The notes beneath the pieces are model-generated. The model saw only the letters and a list, made by a program, of their open reading frames with translations. It ran no database searches and was not told the origin of the DNA. From Bosea sp. 29B (GTDB lineage: Bacteria; Pseudomonadota; Alphaproteobacteria; Rhizobiales; Beijerinckiaceae): a stretch of 64,000 nt of DNA. The position numbers and the translations under genes were made by a program. The DNA lies in contig NZ_LR733817.1 of the NCBI RefSeq assembly GCF_902506165.1, positions 558,001-622,000 of the forward strand, in the 5' to 3' direction. Shown here piece by piece: positions 47,625 to 57,052 of the stretch; the stretch's first letter is position 1; each line of letters starts with the position of its first letter.

Positions 47625-48608
47625 ATGCACATCCTCGTCATCGGCGGCGCCGGCATGGTCGGCCGCAAGTTCATCGAGCGCCTGGCACGCGACGGCGGCC
47701 TCGGCGGCAAGGCGATCGACAAGGTGACGGCGCAGGACGTCTTCCCGGCTGCGACGCCGGCGAATGCGCCCTTCGCCTTCGAGTCGCTGACCTCCGACCT
47801 CTCCCAGCCGGGCGAAGCCGAGAAGCTGATCGCCTCGCGCCCGGAGCTGATCGTCCATCTCGCCGCGATCGTCTCCGGCGAGGCCGAGGCCGATTTCGAC
47901 AAGGGCTACCGCATCAATCTCGACGGCACGCGCTATCTCTTCGACGCGATCCGCCTCACCGGCAACGGCTACAAGCCGCGCGTGATCTTCACCTCCTCGA
48001 TCGCCGTCTTCGGCGCGCCCTTCCATGACAAGATCGAGGACGAGTTCTTCACCACGCCGCTGACCAGCTACGGCACGCAGAAGGCGATCGGCGAATTGCT
48101 GCTCAGCGACTACTCCCGCCGCGGTTTCTTCGACGGCATCGGCATCCGCCTGCCGACGATCTGCGTCCGGCCGGGCGCGCCGAACAAGGCCGCCTCCGGC
48201 TTCTTCTCCAACATCATCCGCGAACCGCTCAACGGCCAGGACGCGGTGCTGCCGGTCTCCGACCAGGTCCGCCACTGGCACGCCTCGCCGCGCTCGGCCG
48301 TTGGCTTCCTCGTCCACGCCGCGACGATGGATACGGCTGCGATCGGCCCGCGCCGCGCCCTGACCATGCCGGGCTATTCCGCCACCGTCGCCGAGCAGAT
48401 CGAGGCGCTGCGCAAGGTCGCCGGCGAGAACGTGGTCAAGCGCATCAAGCGTGTGCCCGATCCGGTGATCGACGCCATCGTCGCCGGCTGGCCGCGCAAT
48501 TTCGACGCGAAGCGCGCGCCGGCGCTCGGCTTCAAGGCGGAATCGAGCTTCGAGGAGATCATCCGCGCCCATATCGACGACGAGCTCGGCGGCACGTTCG
48601 TCGCGTAA
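47625..48608 (+). CDS. denD: D-erythronate dehydrogenase-like protein (second copy)
   Basis: 327 residues. Shares long blocks with the first copy (VSGEAEADFDKGYRINLDG, TSYGTQKAIGELLL, SRRGFFDGIGIRLPTI, SPRSAVGFLVHAA, SFEEIIRAHIDDELGG), so this is a tandem duplication now diverged. Nucleotide motif IGGAGMVGRKFIE. Two enzymes may act on different tetronate stereoisomers. The start ATG follows ATCGGACAAAAG, the same 12 bases that precede the SDR gene. Confidence 0.85.
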   Translation: MHILVIGGAGMVGRKFIERLARDGGLGGKAIDKVTAQDVFPAATPANAPFAFESLTSDLSQPGEAEKLIASRPELIVHLAAIVSGEAEADFDKGYRINLDGTRYLFDAIRLTGNGYKPRVIFTSSIAVFGAPFHDKIEDEFFTTPLTSYGTQKAIGELLLSDYSRRGFFDGIGIRLPTICVRPGAPNKAASGFFSNIIREPLNGQDAVLPVSDQVRHWHASPRSAVGFLVHAATMDTAAIGPRRALTMPGYSATVAEQIEALRKVAGENVVKRIKRVPDPVIDAIVAGWPRNFDAKRAPALGFKAESSFEEIIRAHIDDELGGTFVA

Positions 48609-48633
48609 TCGCCTAGGCTTAAAGCATCGCCAC

Positions 48634-48731
48634 CGTCATGCTCGGCCTTGTGCCGAGCATCCACGTCTTGAACACCGCATGCGATCGGTGAAGCAAAGAC
48701 GTGGATGGTCGGGACGAGCCCGACCATGACG
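48634..48731. repeat. compound palindromic intergenic element
   Basis: Outer arms GTCATGCTCGG...CACGTCTT and AAGACGTGGATGGTCGGG...CATGAC are inverted, and each arm contains its own hairpin (ATGCTCGGC/GCCGAGCAT and ATGGTCGGG/CCCGACCAT). Same cross-shaped design as the element at 20885 but with different sequence. It lies between convergent denD and inhibitor genes and could terminate both. Confidence 0.65.
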
Positions 48732-48764
48732 AGAAGAGCCGTTGGGCCCAGAGGCCAATCGACC

Positions 48765-49589
48765 TTAAGGCAGCTTCTTCAGCAGCAGCGGCGCGCCGAC
48801 CGCCGGGTCCTTGCGCCACTGCCCGCCCTCGAAGACCAGCTCGACCTTGTGGCCCTTGCGGGCGATCAATTCGAGCCGGCCGGCCTCATAGCGCCAGGCG
48901 ACCGGCGAGAAGATCGTCAACCCGGTGTCCGGGCAAAGCCCGTCGAAGCTCGCGACCGACGCGCCGGCATTGGCCGAGGGATTGGTGGAGAGCACCAGCT
49001 TGCAGACATCGCGTCCAGCCTGTCGCATCACCGTATAGCGGCCGGGGACACTGCCTGCCGCAGGCGCGCTCGCAGGATCGACGGCAGTCGGGCGCGCCGC
49101 CGCCGTCGCCGCAAGCTCAGCCCGTCCAGGCGCCGGACGCTGCTGCGCCCGCACATAGCCGGCCGGGTCGAGCCCGTATTCCGCGCCATCGCTGCCTTTG
49201 CCGCGCCGCCCCGGATCGGCCTTCCCGCTGAAGACGATCACCGGCTTGCCATGGCCGTCGAGCAGCCTGGGCGCGCCATCGGCGACATCCCAGGCGACGA
49301 CCCCGGTGAGAATCGGCAGGGCACGCCGGCACGTCGCCGGGAACCGGACCTGCCGGCCCTGCCCGGCCGTCTCGGCCCCGAAGGTCACCGTGCACTCGCG
49401 CGCCGAGCCGAGCTTCTCGAGGTCCCATGCGCCGATGAAGGGCTTCAGGCCCTCGGGCGCCTTCTCGGCACCGCGTGGCAGCGATTGCGTCTGCGCCCCA
49501 ACCGGCAAGGCGGCGAGCAGCGCCAGAGCGGCGATCGCTACGCCCCGCTGCATCCAGCGCATTCCCGTCTTGATCAGGCTTTTGTCCAT
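48765..49589 (-). CDS. AprI/Inh-family protease-inhibitor-like secreted protein
   Basis: 274 residues with a signal peptide (WMQRGVAIAALALLAALPVGA, cleavage at AQTQ). Two Inh-type beta-barrel repeats are visible: KPFIGAWDLEKLGSARECTVTFG...CRRALPILTGVVAWDVADG...LLDGHGKPVIVFS and GRYTVMRQAGRDVCKLVLSTN...FDGLCPDTGLTIFSPVAWRYEAGRLELIARKGHKVELVFE. Single-repeat relatives inhibit serralysin-type metalloproteases, but no such protease gene is in the window. The ATG at 49589 overlaps the end of the dehydrogenase gene by 16 bases; a later ATG at 49562 is possible. Confidence 0.83.
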   Translation of the reverse strand: MDKSLIKTGMRWMQRGVAIAALALLAALPVGAQTQSLPRGAEKAPEGLKPFIGAWDLEKLGSARECTVTFGAETAGQGRQVRFPATCRRALPILTGVVAWDVADGAPRLLDGHGKPVIVFSGKADPGRRGKGSDGAEYGLDPAGYVRAQQRPAPGRAELAATAAARPTAVDPASAPAAGSVPGRYTVMRQAGRDVCKLVLSTNPSANAGASVASFDGLCPDTGLTIFSPVAWRYEAGRLELIARKGHKVELVFEGGQWRKDPAVGAPLLLKKLP

Positions 49590-50548
49590 GGCGTCTCGGC
49601 AACCGGTGTCAGAGGACCCTTGCCATCGAACCATGAAACAAGATTGTCGACCAGAAGCTGGCCCATCTGTTCGCGCGTATGCACAGATGCCGAGCCGACA
49701 TGCGGCAGAAGCACGATGTGATCCATCGCGATCAGCTCGGCCGGCACGCGCGGCTCGTCCTCGAACACGTCGAGGCCGGCAGAGAGGATGGTCTTAGTCT
49801 TCAGCGCCTCGATCAGCGCCTGCTCGTCGATCACCGTGCCGCGGCCGACATTGACGACGATGCCGTTCGGCCCGAGCGCCTTCAGAACCTCGGCATTGAT
49901 GATGTGATGGGTCGAATCGCCGCCCGGCGCGACCGAGACCAGCGTGTCGACATCCTGGGCCATCTCGACCAGTGAGGGATAGTAGCGATAGGCGACATCG
50001 GCCTGGCGCGAGCGGCCATGATAGGCGATCGGCACGTCGAAGGCTTCGAGCCGGCGCGCCACAGCCTTGCCGATCCGGCCGAGGCCGACGATGCCGATCT
50101 TGCGCTTGCGCAGCGAGGTGGTGAGCGGATAGGCGCCCTGCAGCCACTTGCCGGCGCGCAGATAGCGGTCGACCTGCGGCAGCTGACGTACGGTCGACAG
50201 CAGGAGGCCGATGGCGAGATCGGCGACCTCGTCGGTCAGCACATCAGGCGTATTGGTGACGATGAGGCCGCGCTTCCCGGCGGCCTTGGCATCGACATTG
50301 TCGTAGCCGACGCCGAAGTTCGAAACGACTTCCAGCTTCGGCAGCGCATCGAACAGCGCGTCGTCGATGCGCACATGCGCGCCGCCGCCGGCGACGCCGC
50401 GCACCCGGTCCTTCACGGCAGCAAGCGCCGCTGCACGATCCTGCTCCTTCCAGAGCTCGTGCACGATGAAGCGCGCCTTCAGCTGGTCGGCGGCATAGGC
50501 CATCAGCGGCCCGGTCATGACGATCTCGATCTTGTTCTGTGTGGTCAT
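49574..50548 (-). CDS. D-isomer-specific 2-hydroxyacid dehydrogenase
   Basis: 324 residues from the ATG at 50548 (AGGA upstream). NAD-binding motif IGIVGLGRIGKAVARRL, catalytic Arg in VNVGRGTVIDE, Glu in DVFEDEPRVPAEL and His in VLLPHVGSASVHT. The N-terminal catalytic domain includes VVSNFGVGYDNVDAKAAGKRGL. Likely a glyoxylate/hydroxypyruvate reductase-like enzyme reducing or oxidising a 2-hydroxyacid. On the minus strand, followed by the inhibitor gene and preceded by the GntR gene, it is probably part of the sugar-acid region. Confidence 0.92.
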   Translation of the reverse strand: MTTQNKIEIVMTGPLMAYAADQLKARFIVHELWKEQDRAAALAAVKDRVRGVAGGGAHVRIDDALFDALPKLEVVSNFGVGYDNVDAKAAGKRGLIVTNTPDVLTDEVADLAIGLLLSTVRQLPQVDRYLRAGKWLQGAYPLTTSLRKRKIGIVGLGRIGKAVARRLEAFDVPIAYHGRSRQADVAYRYYPSLVEMAQDVDTLVSVAPGGDSTHHIINAEVLKALGPNGIVVNVGRGTVIDEQALIEALKTKTILSAGLDVFEDEPRVPAELIAMDHIVLLPHVGSASVHTREQMGQLLVDNLVSWFDGKGPLTPVAETPWTKA

Positions 50549-50591
50549 GGTCCTGCTTTCGTGGAACGCTTGCTGGCTTGATTTCAAATTC

Positions 50592-50607
50592 TTAAAACGA
50601 TTAGATC
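50592..50607. promoter_or_regulatory. weak LacI-type half-site upstream of the 2-hydroxyacid dehydrogenase
   Basis: TTAAAACGATTAGATC, sharing the core AAACGATT with the box at 43500, 43-59 bp upstream of the dehydrogenase ATG. Symmetry about CG is poor on the right side, so it is a weak candidate. Confidence 0.25.
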
Positions 50608-50710
50608 AACCTAGCTGCTCGCGTGCCGCCGGGGAATTCCCACAACCGCAGACAAGGGCTGCTCGCAGAGCCGGTTATGCCATCCCGGCTCCGCTGTCGA
50701 TTCAGCCCGA

Positions 50711-50728
50711 TATAGTATGATTTAATCA
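50711..50728. promoter_or_regulatory. candidate GntR/FCD site, downstream flank of the regulator gene
   Basis: TATAGTATGATTTAATCA. It resembles TATCGTATGACTTTATCC at 51567-51584 on the other side of the regulator gene, and overlaps its stop codon. It lies about 165 bp upstream of the 2-hydroxyacid dehydrogenase. Confidence 0.4.
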
Positions 50729-51499
50729 CGCGGTTTTGCCCGCATCTGCATCAGTTCGACCGGCGAGCAGGCGCAAAGTGCTGTTCAGGCTGTCGATCAC
50801 CAGTCCGCTCATCCGCGCCGCCGCGAGCTCGCCATCGCGCTGCACGATCGCCTCAAGCACACGCTCATGATCGATCAATGACGCCGTGAAAAAGAAGCGG
50901 TCGTCGGGCGCCTTCAGGAACAACGACCACTGGATCGTCGCGCAAACCGCGGGCGCGAGGCATTGCAGCGGCGGATTGCGGGTCGCGGCGAAGATCGCCT
51001 CGTGGAAGGCGAGGTCGGCATTGACGGTCGGCTCGGCATAGGGCGGGTTTTCGGCCATGCCACGAAAGGCCGCCTCGATCCGGCTGAGATCGGCATCGCT
51101 GCGCCGCTGCGCCGCCAGCCGGGCCGCGCTCGGCTCGACGAAGAGCCGAAGCTCGAACAGATCGCGGATGAATTTCTCGTTGGGATCAGCCTTGAAATGC
51201 CAGGCGAGCACATCGGGGTCGAGCAGATTCCAGGTCTCGCGCGGCGCCACCCGCGTGCCGCTCTTCGGCCTGGCCTCGACCAGTCCCTTGCCGGTCAGAA
51301 ACTTCACGGCCTCGCGATAGGCGGTGCGCGAGACTGAGATTTCATCCTTCAGATCGTCCTCGTTCGGCAGCAGCGCTCCCGCCGGCGAGGCGCCGGTGAT
51401 GATTGCGACCGCGAGCCTGTGCGCAACCTGGCCGAAGAGCCGGTCTGGATTGAGCCTCGTCGCGCGCGCTTTGACATGAAGCTGCATCGAACCGCGCAT
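50726..51499 (-). CDS. GntR-family regulator, FCD (FadR) subfamily
   Basis: 257 residues. Winged helix-turn-helix LFGQVAHRLAVAIITGASPAGALLPNEDDLKDEISVSRTAYREAVKFLTGKGLVEARPKSGTRV (in outline), then the FCD effector domain with its metal-site residues in LFELRLFVEPSAARLAAQR, NADLAFHEAIFAATRNP and SLIDHERVLEAIVQRD (Asp/His set). Controls in this class respond to sugar acids or related metabolites. Divergent from the ABC transporter, 232 bp away. Start uncertain: ATG at 51499 (ribosome site GGAGG too close) or 51487. Confidence 0.88.
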   Translation of the reverse strand: MRGSMQLHVKARATRLNPDRLFGQVAHRLAVAIITGASPAGALLPNEDDLKDEISVSRTAYREAVKFLTGKGLVEARPKSGTRVAPRETWNLLDPDVLAWHFKADPNEKFIRDLFELRLFVEPSAARLAAQRRSDADLSRIEAAFRGMAENPPYAEPTVNADLAFHEAIFAATRNPPLQCLAPAVCATIQWSLFLKAPDDRFFFTASLIDHERVLEAIVQRDGELAAARMSGLVIDSLNSTLRLLAGRTDADAGKTA

Positions 51500-51566
51500 T
51501 CCTCCGTGATCGCCAGCCTGCGAGAGCTCGCCCCGCTGCCGGTGCAGCGCTTGACACGCCTGTTTC

Positions 51567-51584
51567 TATCGTATGACTTTATCC
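51567..51584. promoter_or_regulatory. candidate GntR/FCD site between regulator and ABC operon
   Basis: TATCGTATGACTTTATCC, matching the site at 50711. A TTGACA 11 bases before it (51551-51556) could be a -35 element, placing the site over the transporter promoter. A hairpin-forming GCAACAGGCG/CGCCTGTGTTGC follows at 51600-51624. Confidence 0.4.
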
Positions 51585-51731
51585 GGGAACGAGGTTGACG
51601 CAACAGGCGGCTCGCCTGTGTTGCGCGGCCTCGTCTCGATCGGCCGTCAGAAGCCGATGTTCTGCAACGCCGCCGGCGGGGATTGTGTCAGGCACCCCGG
51701 GGCAAACCAAAGAGCGGGAGAAACAACCAAG

Positions 51732-52784
<1,053 letters not shown>

Positions 52785-52790
52785 TTTTCG

Positions 52791-52825
52791 TCGCCGCCGC
52801 ACGGGGAACACCCCGGCGGCGGCGA
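52791..52825 (+). other. intercistronic hairpin upstream of the binding-protein gene
   Basis: TCGCCGCCG, 17-base middle containing CGGGGAACACCCCG, CGGCGGCGA. Strong stem between the ATPase stop and the binding-protein start; probably affects message stability or ratio of the two proteins. Confidence 0.5.
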
Positions 52826-52889
52826 TGGCCCACAAAAACGCGACGAGGCTCCCATGCAGGGCCTCGCGGCAACCCGGAGGAGACAAGCG

Positions 52890-54197
52890 ATGAGCATTTC
52901 CAGACGTGACGTATTGATCGGCGGCGCAGGGCTCGCAGCCGGCGCTACCCTTGCCGCACCGTCGATCGCCCAGACCGCCAATATCGAGAAGGGCGCGACA
53001 CTGCGCGTGCTGCGCCCGACCAAATTCGTCGACCCCGACCAGACGATCTTCAACGAGAACACCGAAGCATTCACCAAGGCGACCGGCGTCCAGGTCCGCG
53101 TCGACTACGCGAGCTGGGAGGATCTGCGCCCGCAGACCGCCGTCACCGCCAATACCGGCGCCGGCCCCGACATCGTTGTCGGCTGGGCCGACGATCCGCA
53201 CATTTTCGCCGACAAGCTGATCGACCTGACCCCGGTCGCCGAAGACCTCGGCAAGAAATATGGCGGCTGGTACCCGGTCGCCGAGAAATACGGCAAGAAA
53301 GACAAGACCAATACCTGGATCTCGATTCCGATGGGCGGCTCCGGCGGCCCGGCGGTCTATCGCGAATCCTGGGTCAAGGAAGCAGGCTTCGACAAGTTCC
53401 CGACCGACCACGCCGGCTTCCTCGATCTCTGCCGCAAACTCAAGGCCAAAGGCCATCCTCCTGGTTTTGCCCTCGGCAATGCCGTCGGTGACGGCAACTC
53501 GTTCTGCAACTGGCTGGTCTGGTCGCATGGCGGCTACATGGTCGACGAGAACAACAAGGTCGCGATCAACAGCAAGGAGACGATCGAGGCGCTGAAATAC
53601 GCCAAGGCGCTCTACGAGACCTTCATCCCGGGCACATTGTCCTGGCTCGACATCAGCAACAACAAGGCGCTGACGGCGGGTGAAATCGGCCTGACCCAGA
53701 ACGGCGTCTCGCTCTACTTCTCGATCAAGAACTCGAAGGACGAGAAGACCGCAGAGATCGGCAAGGATCTGAACCACGCACCGATGCCCGTCGGCGCCGG
53801 CGTCGGCCGGCCGACCGAGACGGCGCTGGTGATCAACGCCATGGTGTTCAAGCACACCAAGTTCCCGAACGCCGCCAAGGAATATCTCCGCTTCATGATG
53901 GAGACGGAACAGTACGACAAGTGGCTGACCGGCTGCTTCGGCTACTGGACGCAGCCGCTGAAGGGCTACGCGAAGAGCAAGGTCTGGGAGGGCGATCCCA
54001 AGATCCTGGTCTACCGCGACACCTGGGAGCGGGCTCTGTGGAGCGGCTACAAGGGCGCGATCACCGAGGCGGCCGGCACGGTCAACGCCGAATACGTCAT
54101 GGTCCAGATGGTCGCTTCCGTCTGCGCCGGGCAGGCCACGCCTGAAGAGGCGGCGGCCGAAGCCGAGCGCCGCGCCAAGCGCTACTACCGCACCTGA
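52890..54197 (+). CDS. sugar-type ABC substrate-binding protein with Tat signal
   Basis: 435 residues from the ATG behind GGAGGAGA. The N-terminus SISRRDVLIGGAGLAAGATL is a twin-arginine signal with cleavage near SIAQT, so it is exported folded. The rest is a MalE-type (family 1) binding protein: TLRVLRPTKFVDPDQT, RVDYASWEDLRPQTAVTANT, VVGWADDPHIFADKLIDLT, KAKGHPPGFALGNAVGDGNSF and WSHGGYMVDENNK. The ligand cannot be assigned; context suggests a sugar acid or polyol-derived compound. Confidence 0.92.
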   Translation: MSISRRDVLIGGAGLAAGATLAAPSIAQTANIEKGATLRVLRPTKFVDPDQTIFNENTEAFTKATGVQVRVDYASWEDLRPQTAVTANTGAGPDIVVGWADDPHIFADKLIDLTPVAEDLGKKYGGWYPVAEKYGKKDKTNTWISIPMGGSGGPAVYRESWVKEAGFDKFPTDHAGFLDLCRKLKAKGHPPGFALGNAVGDGNSFCNWLVWSHGGYMVDENNKVAINSKETIEALKYAKALYETFIPGTLSWLDISNNKALTAGEIGLTQNGVSLYFSIKNSKDEKTAEIGKDLNHAPMPVGAGVGRPTETALVINAMVFKHTKFPNAAKEYLRFMMETEQYDKWLTGCFGYWTQPLKGYAKSKVWEGDPKILVYRDTWERALWSGYKGAITEAAGTVNAEYVMVQMVASVCAGQATPEEAAAEAERRAKRYYRT

Positions 54198-54206
54198 TCG
54201 TCACGA

Positions 54207-54236
54207 CCGCGCCGCCGGGACCTTCCGGCGGCGCGG
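54207..54236 (+). other. strong intercistronic hairpin after the binding-protein gene
   Basis: CCGCGCCGCCGG, 6-base loop, CCGGCGGCGCGG: 12-bp perfect stem with no T-run, 10 bases after the stop. Such structures protect the 5' part of polycistronic messages from 3' decay and raise binding-protein yield. Confidence 0.6.
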
Positions 54237-54257
54237 CTGCTTCACGGGAAGAGCGCC

Positions 54258-55211
54258 ATGACGATCGCCGCTGAAGCCAGGACCGTTCACCATCTGCCAC
54301 AGAACTGGCTGGTCCGGCTGCTCGACAACAAATCCTTTCTCATCTTTCTTTGCCTGCTTCCGACGGCCACCCTGCTGCTCGTCTTCCTGAGCTATCCGCT
54401 GGGCCTCGGGATCTGGCTCGCCTTCACCGATACCCGCATCGGCCGCGCGGGCCACTTCATCGGCTTAGAGAACTTCACCTCGCTGATGCAGGATCGGGTC
54501 TTCATCACCTCGGTCTGGAACACTCTGCTCTATACCGGCGTCGCCACGGTCGGGAAGTTCGGCCTGGGCCTGTGGTTGGCGCTGCTGCTGAACAATCATC
54601 TGCCGTTCAAGTCGCTGCTGCGGGCCTTGATCCTGGTGCCCTGGATCGTCCCGACTGTGCTCTCAGCCATCGCCTTCTGGTGGATCTACGATCCGCAGTT
54701 CTCGATCATTTCCTACGTGCTGGTCGACGTGCTCGGCTGGCGCACCACCTATATCGACTTCCTCGGCGAGCCCTGGGCCGCGCGCTGGTCGCTGATCGCG
54801 GCGAACACCTGGCGCGGCATCCCCTTCGTTGCGATCTCGCTGCTCGCCGGTCTGCAGACGATCTCGCCGACGCTCTACGAGGCGGCGATGCTCGACGGTG
54901 CCAATGCCTGGCAGCGCTTCCGGCATGTCACCCTGCCGATGCTGATGCCGATCCTGGCGATCGTGCTGACCTTCTCGGTGCTGTTCACCTTCACCGACTT
55001 CCAGCTCGTCTACGCCATCACCCGCGGCGGCCCGATCAACTCGACCCATCTGATGGCGACCCTCGCCTTCCAGCGCGGCATCCCCGGCGGCCAGCTCGGC
55101 GAGGGCGCGGCGATCGCGGTGGCGATGATCCCCTTCCTCGTGATGGCGACGCTGTTCAGCTACTTCGCGCTCGCCCGCCGCAAATGGCAGCAGGGAGAAG
55201 ACAATGACTGA
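54258..55211 (+). CDS. ABC sugar permease, MalF-like
   Basis: 317 residues with six predicted membrane helices, beginning FLIFLCLLPTATLLLVFLSYPLGLGIWLAFT. The EAA motif reads TLYEAAMLDGANAWQRFRHVTLP, where the ATPase docks. TLLYTGVATVGKFGLGLWLALLLN is the start of the transmembrane core. Its end overlaps the next permease start by 8 bases. Confidence 0.93.
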   Translation: MTIAAEARTVHHLPQNWLVRLLDNKSFLIFLCLLPTATLLLVFLSYPLGLGIWLAFTDTRIGRAGHFIGLENFTSLMQDRVFITSVWNTLLYTGVATVGKFGLGLWLALLLNNHLPFKSLLRALILVPWIVPTVLSAIAFWWIYDPQFSIISYVLVDVLGWRTTYIDFLGEPWAARWSLIAANTWRGIPFVAISLLAGLQTISPTLYEAAMLDGANAWQRFRHVTLPMLMPILAIVLTFSVLFTFTDFQLVYAITRGGPINSTHLMATLAFQRGIPGGQLGEGAAIAVAMIPFLVMATLFSYFALARRKWQQGEDND

Positions 55212-56109
55212 TCAGACCGCCCCTGCCCCGCGCCCGCATCTTGTCGACGAGGAGCGGACCGGAGTGATCGACTGGTCCTCGGGACCACGCCGCTTCATCA
55301 CGCTCTATCTGCCGCTCTCGCTCTTCGTGATCGTGCTGCTGTTCCCATTCTACTGGATGGCGATCACGGCGATCAAACCGAATGGCGAATTGCTCGACTA
55401 CAAGAACAACAACCCGTTCTGGGTGAAGTCGCCGACGCTGGACAACATCAACAAGCTGCTGTTCCAGACCGACTACCCGCAATGGCTGCTGACGACGATG
55501 ACGGTTGCGACGGTCGCAACCGCGCTCTCGCTCTTCTCCAGCGTGCTCGCCGCCTATGCGATCCAGCGCTTGAAGTTCAAGGGCTCGCAATATGTCGGCC
55601 TGGCCATCTACCTCGCCTATCTGGTGCCGCCCTCGATCCTGTTTATTCCGCTGGCGACGCTGATCTTCCAGTTCGGACTGTACGACTCCCAGCTCGCGCT
55701 GATCCTGACCTATCCGACCTTCCTGATCCCGTTCTGCACCTGGCTCCTGATCGGCTACTTCAAGTCGATCCCCTACGAGCTCGAGGAATGCGCCATGATC
55801 GACGGCGCGACGAGGCTGCAGACACTCTGGAAGATCACCCTGCCGCTGGCGCTGCCCGGGCTGATCTCGGCCGGCATCTTCGCCTTCACTCTGTCCTGGA
55901 ACGAGTTCATCTACGCGCTCGCCTTCATCCAGTCGGCCGAGAAGAAGACCGTCCCGGTCGCTGTTCTGACCCAGCTCGTCGAGGGCGACGTCTACCATTG
56001 GGGCTCACTGATGGCCGGCGCGCTGCTCGGCTCGATCCCCGTCGCGATCCTCTATTCCTTCTTCGTCGACTACTACGTCGCCTCGATGACGGGTGCGGTG
56101 AAGGAGTAG
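55204..56109 (+). CDS. ABC sugar permease, MalG-like
   Basis: 301 residues with six membrane helices (LYLPLSLFVIVLLFPFYWMAIT, TTMTVATVATALSLFSSVLAAYAIQRL, GLAIYLAYLVPPSILFIPLATL). EAA motif YELEECAMIDGATRLQTLWKITLPLALPGL. Second permease of the importer. The 49-bp gap to the threonate-dehydrogenase-like gene suggests one operon. Confidence 0.93.
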   Translation: MTDQTAPAPRPHLVDEERTGVIDWSSGPRRFITLYLPLSLFVIVLLFPFYWMAITAIKPNGELLDYKNNNPFWVKSPTLDNINKLLFQTDYPQWLLTTMTVATVATALSLFSSVLAAYAIQRLKFKGSQYVGLAIYLAYLVPPSILFIPLATLIFQFGLYDSQLALILTYPTFLIPFCTWLLIGYFKSIPYELEECAMIDGATRLQTLWKITLPLALPGLISAGIFAFTLSWNEFIYALAFIQSAEKKTVPVAVLTQLVEGDVYHWGSLMAGALLGSIPVAILYSFFVDYYVASMTGAVKE

Positions 56110-56158
56110 CTCCCGGCGGGCGGCCAGGCCGCTCGCCTTCCAACCAAGGCAAAGAATT

Positions 56159-57049
56159 GTGACTTCAATCGCCTTCGTCGGGCTCGGCGCCATGGGCGCG
56201 CCGATGGCCGAAAATCTCGTCAAGCACCAGTTCCGCGTAACCGGCTTCGACATGAGGGAGAGCGCCCGAACCGCGCTCGTCGCAGCCGGGGGCCAGGCTG
56301 CCGATAGCGCTGCCGCCGCGGCTGAAGGAGCCGAGACGCTCGTCCTCATGGTGGTCAACGCCGCACAGGCCCGCTCGGTCCTGTTCGACGCCGGCGCGCT
56401 CGATAGGCTGGCTCCGGGCGCCACCGTCATCCTGATGGCGACCTGCCCACCCGGCGAGGTCGAGGCCATCGCCGACGCCGTGACGAAGACGGGCCGGCAT
56501 TTCGTCGATGCGCCGGTCTCGGGCGGCGTCAAGGGCGCTGAAGGAGGCACGCTCACCATCATGGTCGGCGCCCCCGCCGACAGCTTCGCCAGGGCCAAGC
56601 CGGTGCTCGACGCCATGGGCGACAAGGTCTTCCATGTCGGCGGGAAGCCGGGCCAGGGCGCGACGGTGAAGACCGTCAACCAATTGCTCTGCGGCGTCCA
56701 TATCGCGGTCGCGGCGGAGGCGCTCTCGCTGGCGCAGAAGGCCGGCATCGACGGTGCAGTGCTGTTCGAGATCATGGGCGGCTCGGCCGCCTCGTCCTGG
56801 ATGCTCAGGGACCGCGGCCCACGCATGCTCGAAGACGAGCCGCCGGTCGCCAGCGCCGTCGACATCTTCGTCAAGGACCTCGGCATCGTCCTCGATGCCG
56901 GCCGTGCCGCCAAGGCGGCTTTGCCGCTCGCAGCGGCCGCGCACCAGATGTTTCTCGCCGCCTCGGGCCTCGGCCATGGCGGGCGCGACGACTCGCATGT
57001 GGTCCGCGCTTATCGGGCGCTGAACCGCAAGCCGGACAACGATGCCTGA
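56159..57049 (+). CDS. ltnD: L-threonate dehydrogenase-like (beta-hydroxyacid dehydrogenase family)
   Basis: 296 residues, GTG start. NAD-binding FVGLGAMGAPMAENLV, substrate loop DAPVSGGVKGAEGGTLTIMVG, catalytic Lys in GATVKTVNQLLCGVHIAVAAEAL and the C-terminal SAVDIFVKDLGIVLD with DDSHVVRAYRAL. The VVNAAQ, QLLxGVHIA and SAVDIFVKDLG blocks match the LtnD subfamily (L-threonate to 2-oxo-tetronate) better than 3-hydroxyisobutyrate dehydrogenases. Co-transcribed with the ABC importer by spacing, so its substrate may be what the importer brings in. Confidence 0.87.
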   Translation: MTSIAFVGLGAMGAPMAENLVKHQFRVTGFDMRESARTALVAAGGQAADSAAAAAEGAETLVLMVVNAAQARSVLFDAGALDRLAPGATVILMATCPPGEVEAIADAVTKTGRHFVDAPVSGGVKGAEGGTLTIMVGAPADSFARAKPVLDAMGDKVFHVGGKPGQGATVKTVNQLLCGVHIAVAAEALSLAQKAGIDGAVLFEIMGGSAASSWMLRDRGPRMLEDEPPVASAVDIFVKDLGIVLDAGRAAKAALPLAAAAHQMFLAASGLGHGGRDDSHVVRAYRALNRKPDNDA

Positions 57050-57052
57050 GCT

